A stretch of 64,000 nt of DNA from Pseudonocardia petroleophila (GCF_014235185.1 NZ_CP060131.1:3789501-3853500), one strand, 5' to 3'; shown: positions 25,953 through 34,228, counted from the first letter of the stretch. Program-made: numbers and translations. Notes: generated by a model not told the origin, from the letters alone.

Positions 25953-25968
25953 TTTACCGTGGTTAACG
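25953..25968 (+). promoter_or_regulatory. Palindromic operator candidate, copy 3 (GTTTACCGTGGTTAAC)
   Basis: Lies 25 bases upstream of the amidohydrolase start, overlapping the expected promoter. Identical to copy 1 except the two central bases, including 4-base flanks on each side. Confidence 0.7.
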
Positions 25969-25993
25969 TCGACCAGTTGACAGGGAGGGCCTG

Positions 25994-27709
25994 ATGGCTC
26001 GTTTCGACACCGTCATCAAGAACGGCATGATCATCGACGGCACGCGGGTGCCTCGCTATCGAGGTGACATCGGTATCGTCGACGGCAAGATCGCGAGCAT
26101 CGGGCGCATCGCCGAGAGCGATGCGGACAAGGTGGTCGACGCGACCGGCTGCATCGTCGCGCCGGGGTTCATCGACCTGCACACCCACTACGACGCCCAG
26201 GTCTACTGGGATCCGTACTGCACGCTGTCGGGCTGGCACGGCGTCACCTCGGTGGTGATCGGCAACTGCGGGTTCGGGTTCGCGCCGGTGCGCCCGGAGA
26301 TGCGCGAGCGGATGATGCTGAGCATGACGCGGGTCGAGGCGATCCCGTTCGACTCGATGAAGGCCGGCCTGCCCTGGGACTGGGTGTCCTACCCCGAGTT
26401 CCTGGAGAGCCTGGACCGCACCCCGAAGGGGGTGAACCTGCTGCCCTACGTGCCCACCGGGCCGTTGCTCGTCTGGGTCCTCGGGCTGCAGGACGCCAAG
26501 GACGGCCGCGAGCCGACGCCGGACGAGATGGCGGAGATCAAGCGCCTGCTGCACGAGGCGATGGACGCGGGGGCATGCGGCTGGTCGGCGCAGCGGCTCC
26601 CGGCCACCGGCGGGATCGCCAACCAGCGCGACTACGACGGCACCCCGATGCCCTCGGACAACATGTCCGACAAGACCGCGCTGGAGTTGGCGAGCGTGCT
26701 CGCCGAGCGCAACGAGGGCTTCATCCAGATGACCTACGCCAGCGGCGACCCCAAGCACGACGGGGCGCACTATGCGGAGCTCGCCGAGGTGTCGGGCCGG
26801 CCGATCCTCTACAACGTGCTGCAGACCAACGACTTCCACCCGCACCGCCACCGCAACACGATCAAGTGGCTGGAGCGGATGCGTGAGCGCGGCCTGCGGG
26901 TGTACGGCCAGGCGATGACCACCGCCGCCGGGTTCACCTTCACCTTCGAGGACTGGAACCTGTTCGACGACTCCGACGCGTGGGCCGAGGCCACCACCGG
27001 CACGCTCGAGGAGAAGATGGAGAAGCTCGGTGACCCGGCGCGTCGCGAGCGCCTGCGCACCGAGATCTCGACGGGCGTCACGGGGCCGATGGAGAACATC
27101 GTCGTGCTCAAATGCGAGAACCCGGACCTGAAGAAGTACCACGACCTGTTCCTGGGCGAGATCGCCGAGGCCGAGGGCAAGTCCGCCGTGGACGTCATGC
27201 TCGACATCGCGGTCGGCGACGACCTGAAGGCGATGTTCTTCGCCGAGTCGTTCAGCAACTCGCTCGACCTGCTCAAGGAGGTCGTGGCCTACCCGTACTC
27301 GATCTACGGGGTCTCCGACGGTGGGGCGCACACCAAGTTCCTGACCGCGGGCCGCTACCCGACCGAGACGATCATCCGGTTCGCCCGGGACAACGACATC
27401 ATCTCGCTGGAGGAGGCACACTGGCGGCTCAGCGCCTTCCCGGCGTTCTGCGCCGGCTTCCAGGACCGCGGAACCCTGCGGCAGGGCGCCCCGGCCGACA
27501 TCGTGGTCTACGACCTCGACCAGCTCGCCATCACCGACACCGAGGTGGTCTACGACCTGCCCGGCAACGAATGGCGCCGCATCCAAAAGGCCGTCGGGTA
27601 CCGCTACATCATGGTCAACGGCGAGGTCACGATGATCGACGGCAAGGACACCGGGGCCACGCCCGGCGTCGTGCTGCGGCACGGCGGCGCCTCGACCGGC
27701 AACGGCTGA
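25994..27709 (+). CDS. Amidohydrolase (N-acyl-D-amino-acid deacylase-like)
   Basis: 571 residues, ATG with GGGAGG upstream. The metal-binding strand is APGFIDLHTHYDAQVYWDP, and the dihydroorotase-type end (GAPADIVVYDL) is complete. Members annotated as D-aminoacylases hydrolyse cyclic or N-acyl amide bonds, but many actinobacterial ones have no known substrate. First gene of a compact operon with two MaoC-type proteins, an LLM oxidoreductase and a carboxyltransferase, which suggests hydrolysis of a cyclic amide, lactam or related ring bond in a catabolic route. Controlled by operator copy 3. Confidence 0.88.
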   Translation: MARFDTVIKNGMIIDGTRVPRYRGDIGIVDGKIASIGRIAESDADKVVDATGCIVAPGFIDLHTHYDAQVYWDPYCTLSGWHGVTSVVIGNCGFGFAPVRPEMRERMMLSMTRVEAIPFDSMKAGLPWDWVSYPEFLESLDRTPKGVNLLPYVPTGPLLVWVLGLQDAKDGREPTPDEMAEIKRLLHEAMDAGACGWSAQRLPATGGIANQRDYDGTPMPSDNMSDKTALELASVLAERNEGFIQMTYASGDPKHDGAHYAELAEVSGRPILYNVLQTNDFHPHRHRNTIKWLERMRERGLRVYGQAMTTAAGFTFTFEDWNLFDDSDAWAEATTGTLEEKMEKLGDPARRERLRTEISTGVTGPMENIVVLKCENPDLKKYHDLFLGEIAEAEGKSAVDVMLDIAVGDDLKAMFFAESFSNSLDLLKEVVAYPYSIYGVSDGGAHTKFLTAGRYPTETIIRFARDNDIISLEEAHWRLSAFPAFCAGFQDRGTLRQGAPADIVVYDLDQLAITDTEVVYDLPGNEWRRIQKAVGYRYIMVNGEVTMIDGKDTGATPGVVLRHGGASTGNG

Positions 27710-27714
27710 GAGCT

Positions 27715-28272
27715 GTGGCCGGACCGCAGTGGGACCTGACGTTCGGTACCTGGGAGGACGCCGAGGCGATGGTCGGCGCCGAGCTCGGCTCGTTCGAGGG
27801 TGCCGACGAGGTGACCCGGGCCGACATCCGCCGCCGGCTGGAGACGCTGGCGCTGGACTGCCCGTTGCACTACGACGAGCAGGTCGCGAAGGTCCACGGG
27901 TACCGGGGTGTCGTGTCGCCGACCGCGATGCTGATGACCTGGTCCATGCCGCCGTACTGGCGGCCGGGGGAGGCACGGCCTGTCGAGGGCGCAGCGGCCT
28001 ACCTGCCGGACTACCCCGCGGTCCACGTACCGGCGCCGGGGGACAGCCTGTTCGTGGTGCGCTCGGAGACCGAGTACGGCGAGCCGGTGTACCCCGGCGA
28101 CCGGATCTCGGGGGTGTCGCGGCTGCAGAGCATGAATCGCAAGCGCACCGCGGTCGGCGACGGGGCGTTCCTGGTGGTGGAGACGGTCTACCGCAACCAG
28201 GACGCCGCCGTGGTCGGCACCGAGCGGGTCACCTATTTCCGCTACACGGCTCAGCAGCCGGGTCAGGAGTGA
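27715..28272 (+). CDS. MaoC-like FAS1-type dehydratase-domain protein
   Basis: 185 residues from the GTG at 27715, five bases after the amidohydrolase stop. The hot-dog motif PLHYDEQVAKVHGYRGVVSP matches the N-terminal MaoC dehydratase domain family. Family members add or remove water on enoyl-CoAs, usually as heterodimers with a second MaoC protein, here the next gene. Overlaps that gene by 4 bases (GTGA), supporting a complex. Confidence 0.85.
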   Translation: MAGPQWDLTFGTWEDAEAMVGAELGSFEGADEVTRADIRRRLETLALDCPLHYDEQVAKVHGYRGVVSPTAMLMTWSMPPYWRPGEARPVEGAAAYLPDYPAVHVPAPGDSLFVVRSETEYGEPVYPGDRISGVSRLQSMNRKRTAVGDGAFLVVETVYRNQDAAVVGTERVTYFRYTAQQPGQE

Positions 28273-28721
28273 GTCCGGTGGAGCACACGCTCTACGCCGA
28301 TGAGGTCACCGCGGGCATGCCGGTGCCGGTGTTCGCCCTGCCGCTGACGCCGCAGCGGCTGGTGATGGAGGCCGCCTCGAACCGCGACTTCGCGCCGATC
28401 CACCACGACGCGGAGTTCGCCCGGCAGACCGGTGCGCCGACGATGTACGCCAACACCATGCTGGTGCAGGCGATGTTCGACGCGACGCTGCGGCAGTGGA
28501 TGGGATTGGGCGGCCGGTTGCGGATGCTCGACATCTCGATGCGGTCCTTCTCCTGCGCGGGCGAGGTACTGGCCTGCGAGGGTCGGGTCGAGCAGGTGCG
28601 CACGGAGGGGGCCGAATCCCTCGCCGACGTCGAGCTCTGGGCCACCGCGGGCGGGCGCCGCTCGGTCACCGGCCGGGCCACGGTGGTGCTGCCCCGTGAC
28701 CGGCCGGGCCGGCCGGGGTGA
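28269..28721 (+). CDS. MaoC-domain hydratase subunit
   Basis: 150 residues; GTG 28269 overlaps the previous stop, with GTG 28278 as the alternative. NRDFAPIHHDAEFARQTGAP carries the hydratase Asp and His pattern. With the preceding protein it likely forms an alpha/beta hydratase similar in layout to ChsH1-ChsH2 or mesaconyl-CoA hydratase-like pairs. Overlaps the LLM gene start by 4 bases. Confidence 0.86.
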   Translation: MSPVEHTLYADEVTAGMPVPVFALPLTPQRLVMEAASNRDFAPIHHDAEFARQTGAPTMYANTMLVQAMFDATLRQWMGLGGRLRMLDISMRSFSCAGEVLACEGRVEQVRTEGAESLADVELWATAGGRRSVTGRATVVLPRDRPGRPG

Positions 28722-29761
28722 GCGGCGTGGTGGAGATCGACTTCTACGCCAACCGGCGCCCCGAGCTGGCGACCGTGGGGGCCATGGCCGCGGACCTGGA
28801 GAACGCCGGCTGCAGTGGGCTGTGGTCCATCGAGGCCGGCAGCGACCCGCTGCTGCCGCTCGCGCTCGCCGCCGCGTCGACCAGCCGGATGCTGTTGGGC
28901 ACGGCCGTGGCGGTGGCGCTCGCGCGCAACCCCGTGGTGCTCGGGCAGGCCGCGCACGACCTCAACGTGCTGGCCAGCGGCCGGTTCGTGCTGGGGCTCG
29001 GGTCGCAGGTCAAGACACACATCGTGCGTCGCTACGGCCTGGAGTGGTCGCACCCGGCCGCGCGGATGCGCGAGTTCGTCGGCGCACTGCGCGCGGTGTG
29101 GGCGTGCTGGAACGACGGCGCCCCGCTGGACTTCCAGGGCGAGTACTACCGGCACACGCTGATGACCCCGACGTTCGCCCCGGACCCGTCGCCGTACGGT
29201 CCGCCGCGGGTGATGCTGGCCGGGGTGGGCGACATCATGACCCGGCTGGCCGGCGAGGTGGCCGACGGTTTCGCCGGTCACCCGCTCACCACGCCGCAGT
29301 ACCTGGCCGAGGTCACCCTGCCCGCGCTGCAGCGCGGGCGCGAGCTCTCCGGGCGGGACCGCTCCGGCTTCACGGTGATGGCTCCGGTGCTGGTGGTCAC
29401 CGGCTCGGACGCCGCCGCGACGGACGCGGCCCTCGCCGCAACCCGGCTCCAGATCGGCTTCTACGCCTCGACACCGGCGTACCGGACGGTGCTGGAGTCG
29501 GTGGGCGCCGGAGCGGTCGGGCCGCGGTTGACCGAGCTGTCCAAGCGCGGCGAGTGGGACGAGATGGGCCGGTTGGTGTCCGACGAGCTGGTCGAGGCCT
29601 TCGCGGTGGTGGCGCACCCGAAGGACCTGGTCGCGGCCATCCGGGCGCGGTTCGACGGTCTGCTCGACCGGGCGGCCCTCTACGCGCCCTACGACGTCGC
29701 CAACGACGTCTGGCACACGGTTCTCGAGTCCGCGACGAACGAAAGGCGGGCCGACCGCTGA
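28718..29761 (+). CDS. LLM-class (F420-type) oxidoreductase
   Basis: 347 residues starting at GTG overlapping the MaoC stop. Luciferase-like barrel: EIDFYANRRPEL, LLGTAVAVALARNPVVLGQ, GRFVLGLGSQVK and the SHPAARMREFVGALRAVW helix. It belongs to the F420-dependent actinobacterial branch by pattern (TIGR03617-like); cofactor is inferred. In this operon it may reduce or oxidise a carbonyl or enoyl intermediate before carboxyl transfer. Different subgroup from the LLM gene at 2354. Confidence 0.86.
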   Translation: MSGVVEIDFYANRRPELATVGAMAADLENAGCSGLWSIEAGSDPLLPLALAAASTSRMLLGTAVAVALARNPVVLGQAAHDLNVLASGRFVLGLGSQVKTHIVRRYGLEWSHPAARMREFVGALRAVWACWNDGAPLDFQGEYYRHTLMTPTFAPDPSPYGPPRVMLAGVGDIMTRLAGEVADGFAGHPLTTPQYLAEVTLPALQRGRELSGRDRSGFTVMAPVLVVTGSDAAATDAALAATRLQIGFYASTPAYRTVLESVGAGAVGPRLTELSKRGEWDEMGRLVSDELVEAFAVVAHPKDLVAAIRARFDGLLDRAALYAPYDVANDVWHTVLESATNERRADR

Positions 29762-29772
29762 ACGCCGACGGC

Positions 29773-31311
29773 ATGGACACCCATCTCGACGAGCTGCGCG
29801 AGCGCCGCACCGAGGCGCTCGGGATGGGCGGTCCGCGGCGCATCGCCCGCCAGCACGCGAGCGGCAGGCTGACCGCGCGCGAGCGCATCGACCTGCTGAT
29901 CGACCCGGGATCGTGGTTCGAGCTGGGTCTGTTGACCAAGCCGGAGCTGCGCCGCGAGGGCGACGCGACGGCGGCCGACGGCGTGGTCACCGGGTGGGCC
30001 ACCGTGGACGGCCGACGGGTCGCCGTCATCGCCATCGACGCCACCGTGCTGTCCGGGACCACCGCCGCGGTGAACGCCCGCAAACAGACCCGACTGATCA
30101 CCGCCGCCGGTCGCGCCGGGTTGCCGATCATCACCCTGGCCGACGCCGACGGCGGCCGGATGCCCGACATCATGGGCTGGCGGTTCGGCGGGCTGCCGCT
30201 GGACTTCAAGCAGTTCCTGACCCCACCCGACGGGTACCCGGCGGTCCCCCGGCTGGTGGCGGCGCTGGGCCCCTGTTACGGCGATTCGGCGCTCCAGGCG
30301 GCGGCCGGGCACTTCACCGTGATGACCGAGCAGGCCTCGGTCGCCCTGTCCGGGCCGTCCGTCGTCAGCACCGCCATCGCCGAGAACGTGACCCACCTGG
30401 ATCTGGGCGGTCCCGGCGTCGCGGCCGTCGAGGCGGGCACCGCCCACGCGGTGGTCGCCGACGAGCAGGCCGCCATCGCCTGGGTCCGGCGCGCGCTGGG
30501 GTACCTGCCCGACCACGCCGCCGCGGCCGCCCCGGTGGCGGTGCCGCAGCCGCCCGCGACGGACGCCGAGGCGCTGCTCACGCTCGTCCCGACCGAACGC
30601 AAGCGCGGCTACGACATGCGCAAGGTGCTGGCGGCGATCGTCGACCGGGACTCGCTGCTGCAGTGGTGCGAGACCCGCGGCAAGTCCGTGATCACGGCGC
30701 TGGCCCGGATCGAGGGCGGCCCGGTCGGCATCGTGGCCAGTCAGCCGATGCAGCGCGCCGGGACACTCGACGTCGAGGCCCTCGACAAGTATCTCGGGTT
30801 CATCGAGATCTGCGACACCTTCAACATCCCGCTGGTCATGCTGCACGACGTGCCCGGTCTGATGATCGGCACCCAGGAGGAGCGCCGCGGCGTGCTGCGC
30901 TACCTGGAACGGATCGCGGTCCGGCTCTCGACCGCGATGGTGCCGCGGATCAGCGTGATCATGCGCAAGTCCTACGGTGGCGGCTACTTCCTCATGGGGG
31001 GCTCGCAGACCGCGCCGGACATGCTGGTCTGCTGGCCCACCGCGGAACTCGGCTTCATGGCGCCGGAGGCCGGCGTCCGCACGGTGCACCGCGGCGACCT
31101 GGAGCGCGAGCTCGCCCAGGGCGGCACCGAGGCCCGGGACCGGCTGTTCGGCAAGCTCACCGAGGAGTGGCAGCTCGAGTCCGAGCCGTGGGAGGCCGCA
31201 GCGCACTTCTACGTCGACGACGTCATCGACCCGCGCGACACCAGGCGCGTGATCGCGACCGCGATCGACGTGACCTGGGGAAACCACGAACGCGTCCGCC
31301 ACCGGCCCTGA
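29773..31311 (+). CDS. Acyl-CoA carboxylase carboxyltransferase subunit, no linked carboxylase gene
   Basis: 512 residues from the ATG at 29773, 11 bases after the LLM stop; the frame upstream is out-of-frame MaoC/LLM sequence. The C-terminal half has LVMLHDVPGLMIGTQEERRG and SYGGGYFLMGG, typical of the propionyl/acetyl-CoA carboxylase-like carboxyltransferase fold, though the N-terminal half is divergent (ADADGGRMPDIMGWRFGG). No biotin carboxylase lies in the operon. Possible partners are the biotin carrier at 5668 (same operator type) and the BC-BCCP at 11079. It might also be a carboxyltransferase-fold decarboxylase. Confidence 0.85.
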   Translation: MDTHLDELRERRTEALGMGGPRRIARQHASGRLTARERIDLLIDPGSWFELGLLTKPELRREGDATAADGVVTGWATVDGRRVAVIAIDATVLSGTTAAVNARKQTRLITAAGRAGLPIITLADADGGRMPDIMGWRFGGLPLDFKQFLTPPDGYPAVPRLVAALGPCYGDSALQAAAGHFTVMTEQASVALSGPSVVSTAIAENVTHLDLGGPGVAAVEAGTAHAVVADEQAAIAWVRRALGYLPDHAAAAAPVAVPQPPATDAEALLTLVPTERKRGYDMRKVLAAIVDRDSLLQWCETRGKSVITALARIEGGPVGIVASQPMQRAGTLDVEALDKYLGFIEICDTFNIPLVMLHDVPGLMIGTQEERRGVLRYLERIAVRLSTAMVPRISVIMRKSYGGGYFLMGGSQTAPDMLVCWPTAELGFMAPEAGVRTVHRGDLERELAQGGTEARDRLFGKLTEEWQLESEPWEAAAHFYVDDVIDPRDTRRVIATAIDVTWGNHERVRHRP

Positions 31312-31317
31312 CGCCGA

Positions 31318-31344
31318 TCCCGGGCCCGCACGGCGGGCCCGGGA
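31318..31344. terminator. Bidirectional terminator hairpin
   Basis: Perfect 11-bp stem TCCCGGGCCCG / CGGGCCCGGGA with 5-base loop between the convergent carboxyltransferase and ACAD genes. Confidence 0.7.
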
Positions 31345-31356
31345 CGGGTGTGTTCC

Positions 31357-32511
31357 TCAGTAGGACCGGGGCAGTCCGAGCGAGTGCTCGGAGACGTAGT
31401 TCAGGATCATCTCGCGGCTGACCGGAGCGGTGCGCAGCAGCCGGGCCATTCCCCACATGTCGGCCAGCCCGTACTCGGACGCCATCCCGTTACCACCGTG
31501 GATCTGGATCGCCGCGTCCAGGCAGCGCAGTCCCGCGTCGGCCGCGGCGAACTTCGCCATGTTCGATGCGGCACCGGCGTCCCGGCCGCTGTCGAACAGC
31601 CAGCCGGCCTTCTGCGTCATCAGGCGGGCCAGCTCCAGCGCGATCTTGGCCTCGGCCAGCGGGTGGGCCAGGCCCTGGTGGGCGCCGATCGGCACGTCCC
31701 AGACGTGGCGGTCGTTGGCGTAGCGCGAGGCCTTGCCCAGCGCGTAGCGACCGATCCCGGCGCTGACCGCCGCCACGGTGATCCGCTCGGGGTTGAGGCC
31801 GGTGAACACGTGCCGCAGGCCTTCGCCCTCTGCGCCGATCATGCGGTCCGGGGTGACCACGACGTCGTCGAAGTGCAGGAAGAACTGCTTCTCCGCGACC
31901 TTGAGCTCCATCGGGATCACGGTCCGGGTCAGACCGGGCGCGTCGGTGTCGACCACGAACAGCGACAGCCGCGAGCGCCCGGTCGCCTCGTTGACACCTG
32001 TCCGGGCGACCAGCAGCATCTGGTCGGCCTCGTCGATGCCCGAGGCGTAGTACTTGGTGCCCCGGATGCGCCAGTCCTCGCCGTCCCGGACGGCCGAGGT
32101 GGTGATCTTGTGGGTGTTGAGACCGGCGTCGGGTTCGGTGATGGAGAACGCCATCTTCTTGGCGCCGTTCGCCATCGCGGGGAGCCAGCGCTGCCGCTGC
32201 TCGGCGCTGCCGTGCTGGGCGATGACGGGTGCCGCGATGCCGGAGGAGACGATCAGGACGAGCATCGGACAGCCGGCCGCCGCGAGCTCCTCGCACACGA
32301 TCGCGAGCTCGGTGATCCCCTGACCGCCGCCGCCGTACTCCTCGGGGATGTTCACCGCGACGAACCCGGCGTCGGCGAGCGCCTGCCACAGCTCGAGCGC
32401 GGGCTCGCCGCGGCGGGTGATGTCGACGAAGTAGTCGTGGCCGAAGCCGCCGGCGATCTTCGCGACGGTCTCGCGGATCATGGACTGTTCGGACGTCTCG
32501 ACGAAACTCAT
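31357..32511 (-). CDS. Acyl-CoA dehydrogenase, paralogue of 9867-11021
   Basis: 384 residues from the ATG at 32511 (GGAGGCCGTC upstream), exactly the length of its paralogue. FSITEPDAGLNTHK, GLNPERITVAAVS (Glu at the isovaleryl-CoA dehydrogenase position) and RTAPVSREMILNYV with Ala at the classical Glu site. It is preceded by operator copy 4 and followed upstream by a TetR paralogous to the one at 6554. Same fold and probably similar branched acyl-CoA chemistry; it may serve the convergent amidohydrolase operon. Confidence 0.92.
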   Translation of the reverse strand: MSFVETSEQSMIRETVAKIAGGFGHDYFVDITRRGEPALELWQALADAGFVAVNIPEEYGGGGQGITELAIVCEELAAAGCPMLVLIVSSGIAAPVIAQHGSAEQRQRWLPAMANGAKKMAFSITEPDAGLNTHKITTSAVRDGEDWRIRGTKYYASGIDEADQMLLVARTGVNEATGRSRLSLFVVDTDAPGLTRTVIPMELKVAEKQFFLHFDDVVVTPDRMIGAEGEGLRHVFTGLNPERITVAAVSAGIGRYALGKASRYANDRHVWDVPIGAHQGLAHPLAEAKIALELARLMTQKAGWLFDSGRDAGAASNMAKFAAADAGLRCLDAAIQIHGGNGMASEYGLADMWGMARLLRTAPVSREMILNYVSEHSLGLPRSY

Positions 32512-32535
32512 GACGGCCTCCGGGAGGACGGGTAA

Positions 32536-32551
32536 GTGAACCGCGGTTAAC
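32536..32551 (+). promoter_or_regulatory. Palindromic operator candidate, copy 4 (GTGAACCGCGGTTAAC)
   Basis: 14 of 16 positions are symmetric, centred on AACCGCGGTT. It lies 25 bases upstream of the ACAD start at 32511 and between it and the TetR gene ending at 32616. Confidence 0.65.
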
Positions 32552-32615
32552 ACTAGGTGCCGGAGGCGCGCGAGTCTACGTCCGGACCGGGCCGCCCCAG
32601 GAAGAACTGCCGCGG

Positions 32616-33206
32616 TCAGCCGGCGGCCGAGCCGAGGGCGGCGGCATCAGCAGGCCGGGTCAGCAGCACCGCGGCGGCGCCGGAACTCAGCAGTCCCTGC
32701 ACCGTGGCGTCGTCGAGTTGGGCCGGCATGTGGGCCGCCGCGTTGAGCAGCGACAGGACCGCCGTGACCACGCCGCGGGCCTGCGTGGCGCCCAGGTCGC
32801 TGCGGACCTGGACGAGCGCGTCGGTCCAGATCGACTCGTAGTCGCGTTGCCGACGGCGCAGTGCCCGCAGCGCCATCGGCGACAACGCCCGGTGCTCGCG
32901 CACGTACACCGCCACCAGCCGCCGGTGACGTGAACCGAACCCGGCATGCACCTCGATCAGTGCGTGCAGCACGTCCTCCGGGCCGCCGGTGCCCGCGGCG
33001 CGGCGCGCGCCCGTCAGCAGCTCTGTCATCGCGGAGGTGCACAGATCCCGCAGGATGGCGTCCTTGTTCTGGAAGTGGCGGTACACCGCCGGCCCGGTGA
33101 CGCCCGCGGCGGCTCCGATGTCGTCGATGCCCACTGCATGGAAACCCTGCCGCGAGAACAACTCGGTGGCGACCTCCAGGAGCACGGTCCGCCGGAATCC
33201 GGCCAC
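32616..33206 (-). CDS. TetR-family regulator, paralogue of 6554-7135
   Basis: 196 residues from the GTG at 33206, with CCGGAGGTGAGACC upstream as at the 6.5-kb paralogue. Helix-turn-helix GFHAVGIDDIGAAAGVTGPA / VYRHFQNKDAIL is identical to the paralogue except for single positions, so both should bind the same operator. Adjacent to operator copy 4 and an ACAD. The conserved RALSPMALRALRRRQRDYE segment lies in the ligand domain. Confidence 0.92.
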   Translation of the reverse strand: MAGFRRTVLLEVATELFSRQGFHAVGIDDIGAAAGVTGPAVYRHFQNKDAILRDLCTSAMTELLTGARRAAGTGGPEDVLHALIEVHAGFGSRHRRLVAVYVREHRALSPMALRALRRRQRDYESIWTDALVQVRSDLGATQARGVVTAVLSLLNAAAHMPAQLDDATVQGLLSSGAAAVLLTRPADAAALGSAAG

Positions 33207-33265
33207 GGTCTCACCTCCGGCTCGGCACGCGCGGAACCGCCGGGACACGCGGGAACCGACGACAC

Positions 33266-33283
33266 GGATGATCCGGTTCATCC
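33266..33283. promoter_or_regulatory. Inverted repeat GGATGA-N6-TCATCC upstream of TetR
   Basis: Perfect 6-bp arms, 60 bases upstream of the TetR GTG start and 63 bases from the hydrolase stop. Could be an operator or a weak terminator of the large upstream operon. Confidence 0.35.
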
Positions 33284-33346
33284 TACCGGCGGCAGCGCTT
33301 GCTCCCGACCGGAGTCACATCGTCGTTCCACCGGTCCGCGCGGATG

Positions 33347-34228
33347 TCACGGCCCGGTCAGGAACGTGATGGTGAGGGCGTCGAACTCGGCCTGGTGCTC
33401 GAGCTGGGCCCAGTGCCCGCACCGTGGGAAGACGTGCAGGCGGGCGTCGGGCATCCGGCGGAGCATGAAGAACGCCCCGTCGAGGGGCAGGACACGGTCG
33501 TCGCGGCCCCAGGTCAGCAGGGTCGTGTGCGGGATCCGGTGCACGTCGCGCCAGAGCTCCTCCGGGACACCGGTGCCGAAGGTCGTGAACAGGCGGGTGG
33601 CGTAGTCGACGGCGTCGGGTTCCGTGGCCGCGGCGTAGCGCTGCTCGAGCAGGCCGGGTGGGACATCACGGGGCGCGTAGGTCATGACCTCGATCAGGCG
33701 CTGCATCTTCTCGATGCTGGGCCCCGGCGGGGCGTAGAAGTCGAAGAGGGTCTTGAGTCCTTCGGAGGGTTCGGGGGAGAGCACGGGCAGGGTGCCGCCG
33801 GCCGGGCCCATCAGCACCATGCGGTCGACGCGGTTGGGGTAGTCGAGGGCGGCGCGCAGTGCGGTACCGCCGCCGAGGGAGTTGCCCAGGAGATGGACCC
33901 GGGGGATGTCGAGCGCGTCCAGCAGTACGTTGAGGATGTAGGCGTTGAAGGTCCAGACGCCGTCCTGGACGACGGGCTTGTCCGAGCGGCCGTAGCCGGG
34001 CTGGTCCAGGACGAGGACGCGGAACTCCTCGGCGAGCCCGGCGACGTTCTGCGAGAAGTTGCTCCAGCCCGAGGCGCCTGGTCCGCCGCCGTGCAGCAGG
34101 ACGAGCGGGGGTCGGTTCGCGGCCCGCTCCGTGCGGGTGCCGGTGTCGTGCAGGTGGATGCGGTGCTCGTCGACCTGCACGAAGCGCGACGTCGACTCCG
34201 CGGTGATCCCGGGGAGGGTGCTGGTCAC
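33347..34228 (-). CDS. Alpha/beta hydrolase resembling meta-cleavage-product (C-C bond) hydrolases
   Basis: 293 residues. PPLVLLHGGGPGASGWSNFS and VLDQPGYGRSDKP match the BphD/HsaD signature. The triad is Ser in GNSLGGG, Asp in WGRDDRVLP and His in CGHWAQLEH. These enzymes hydrolyse a carbon-carbon bond in vinylogous diketo acids. No extradiol dioxygenase is in the window, so it may cleave another beta-diketone, possibly from an alicyclic ring. Last gene of the nine-gene operon; its ATG overlaps the alcohol dehydrogenase stop by 4 bases. Confidence 0.9.
   Translation of the reverse strand: MTSTLPGITAESTSRFVQVDEHRIHLHDTGTRTERAANRPPLVLLHGGGPGASGWSNFSQNVAGLAEEFRVLVLDQPGYGRSDKPVVQDGVWTFNAYILNVLLDALDIPRVHLLGNSLGGGTALRAALDYPNRVDRMVLMGPAGGTLPVLSPEPSEGLKTLFDFYAPPGPSIEKMQRLIEVMTYAPRDVPPGLLEQRYAAATEPDAVDYATRLFTTFGTGVPEELWRDVHRIPHTTLLTWGRDDRVLPLDGAFFMLRRMPDARLHVFPRCGHWAQLEHQAEFDALTITFLTGP

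Noticed and set aside
24021..27976. Two long antisense frames (633 and 837 residues) under the ligase and amidohydrolase
   Set aside because: No motifs; they mirror well-supported genes. Only the short LRRGPVTDE remnant at 25752-25860 was kept as a pseudogene trace.
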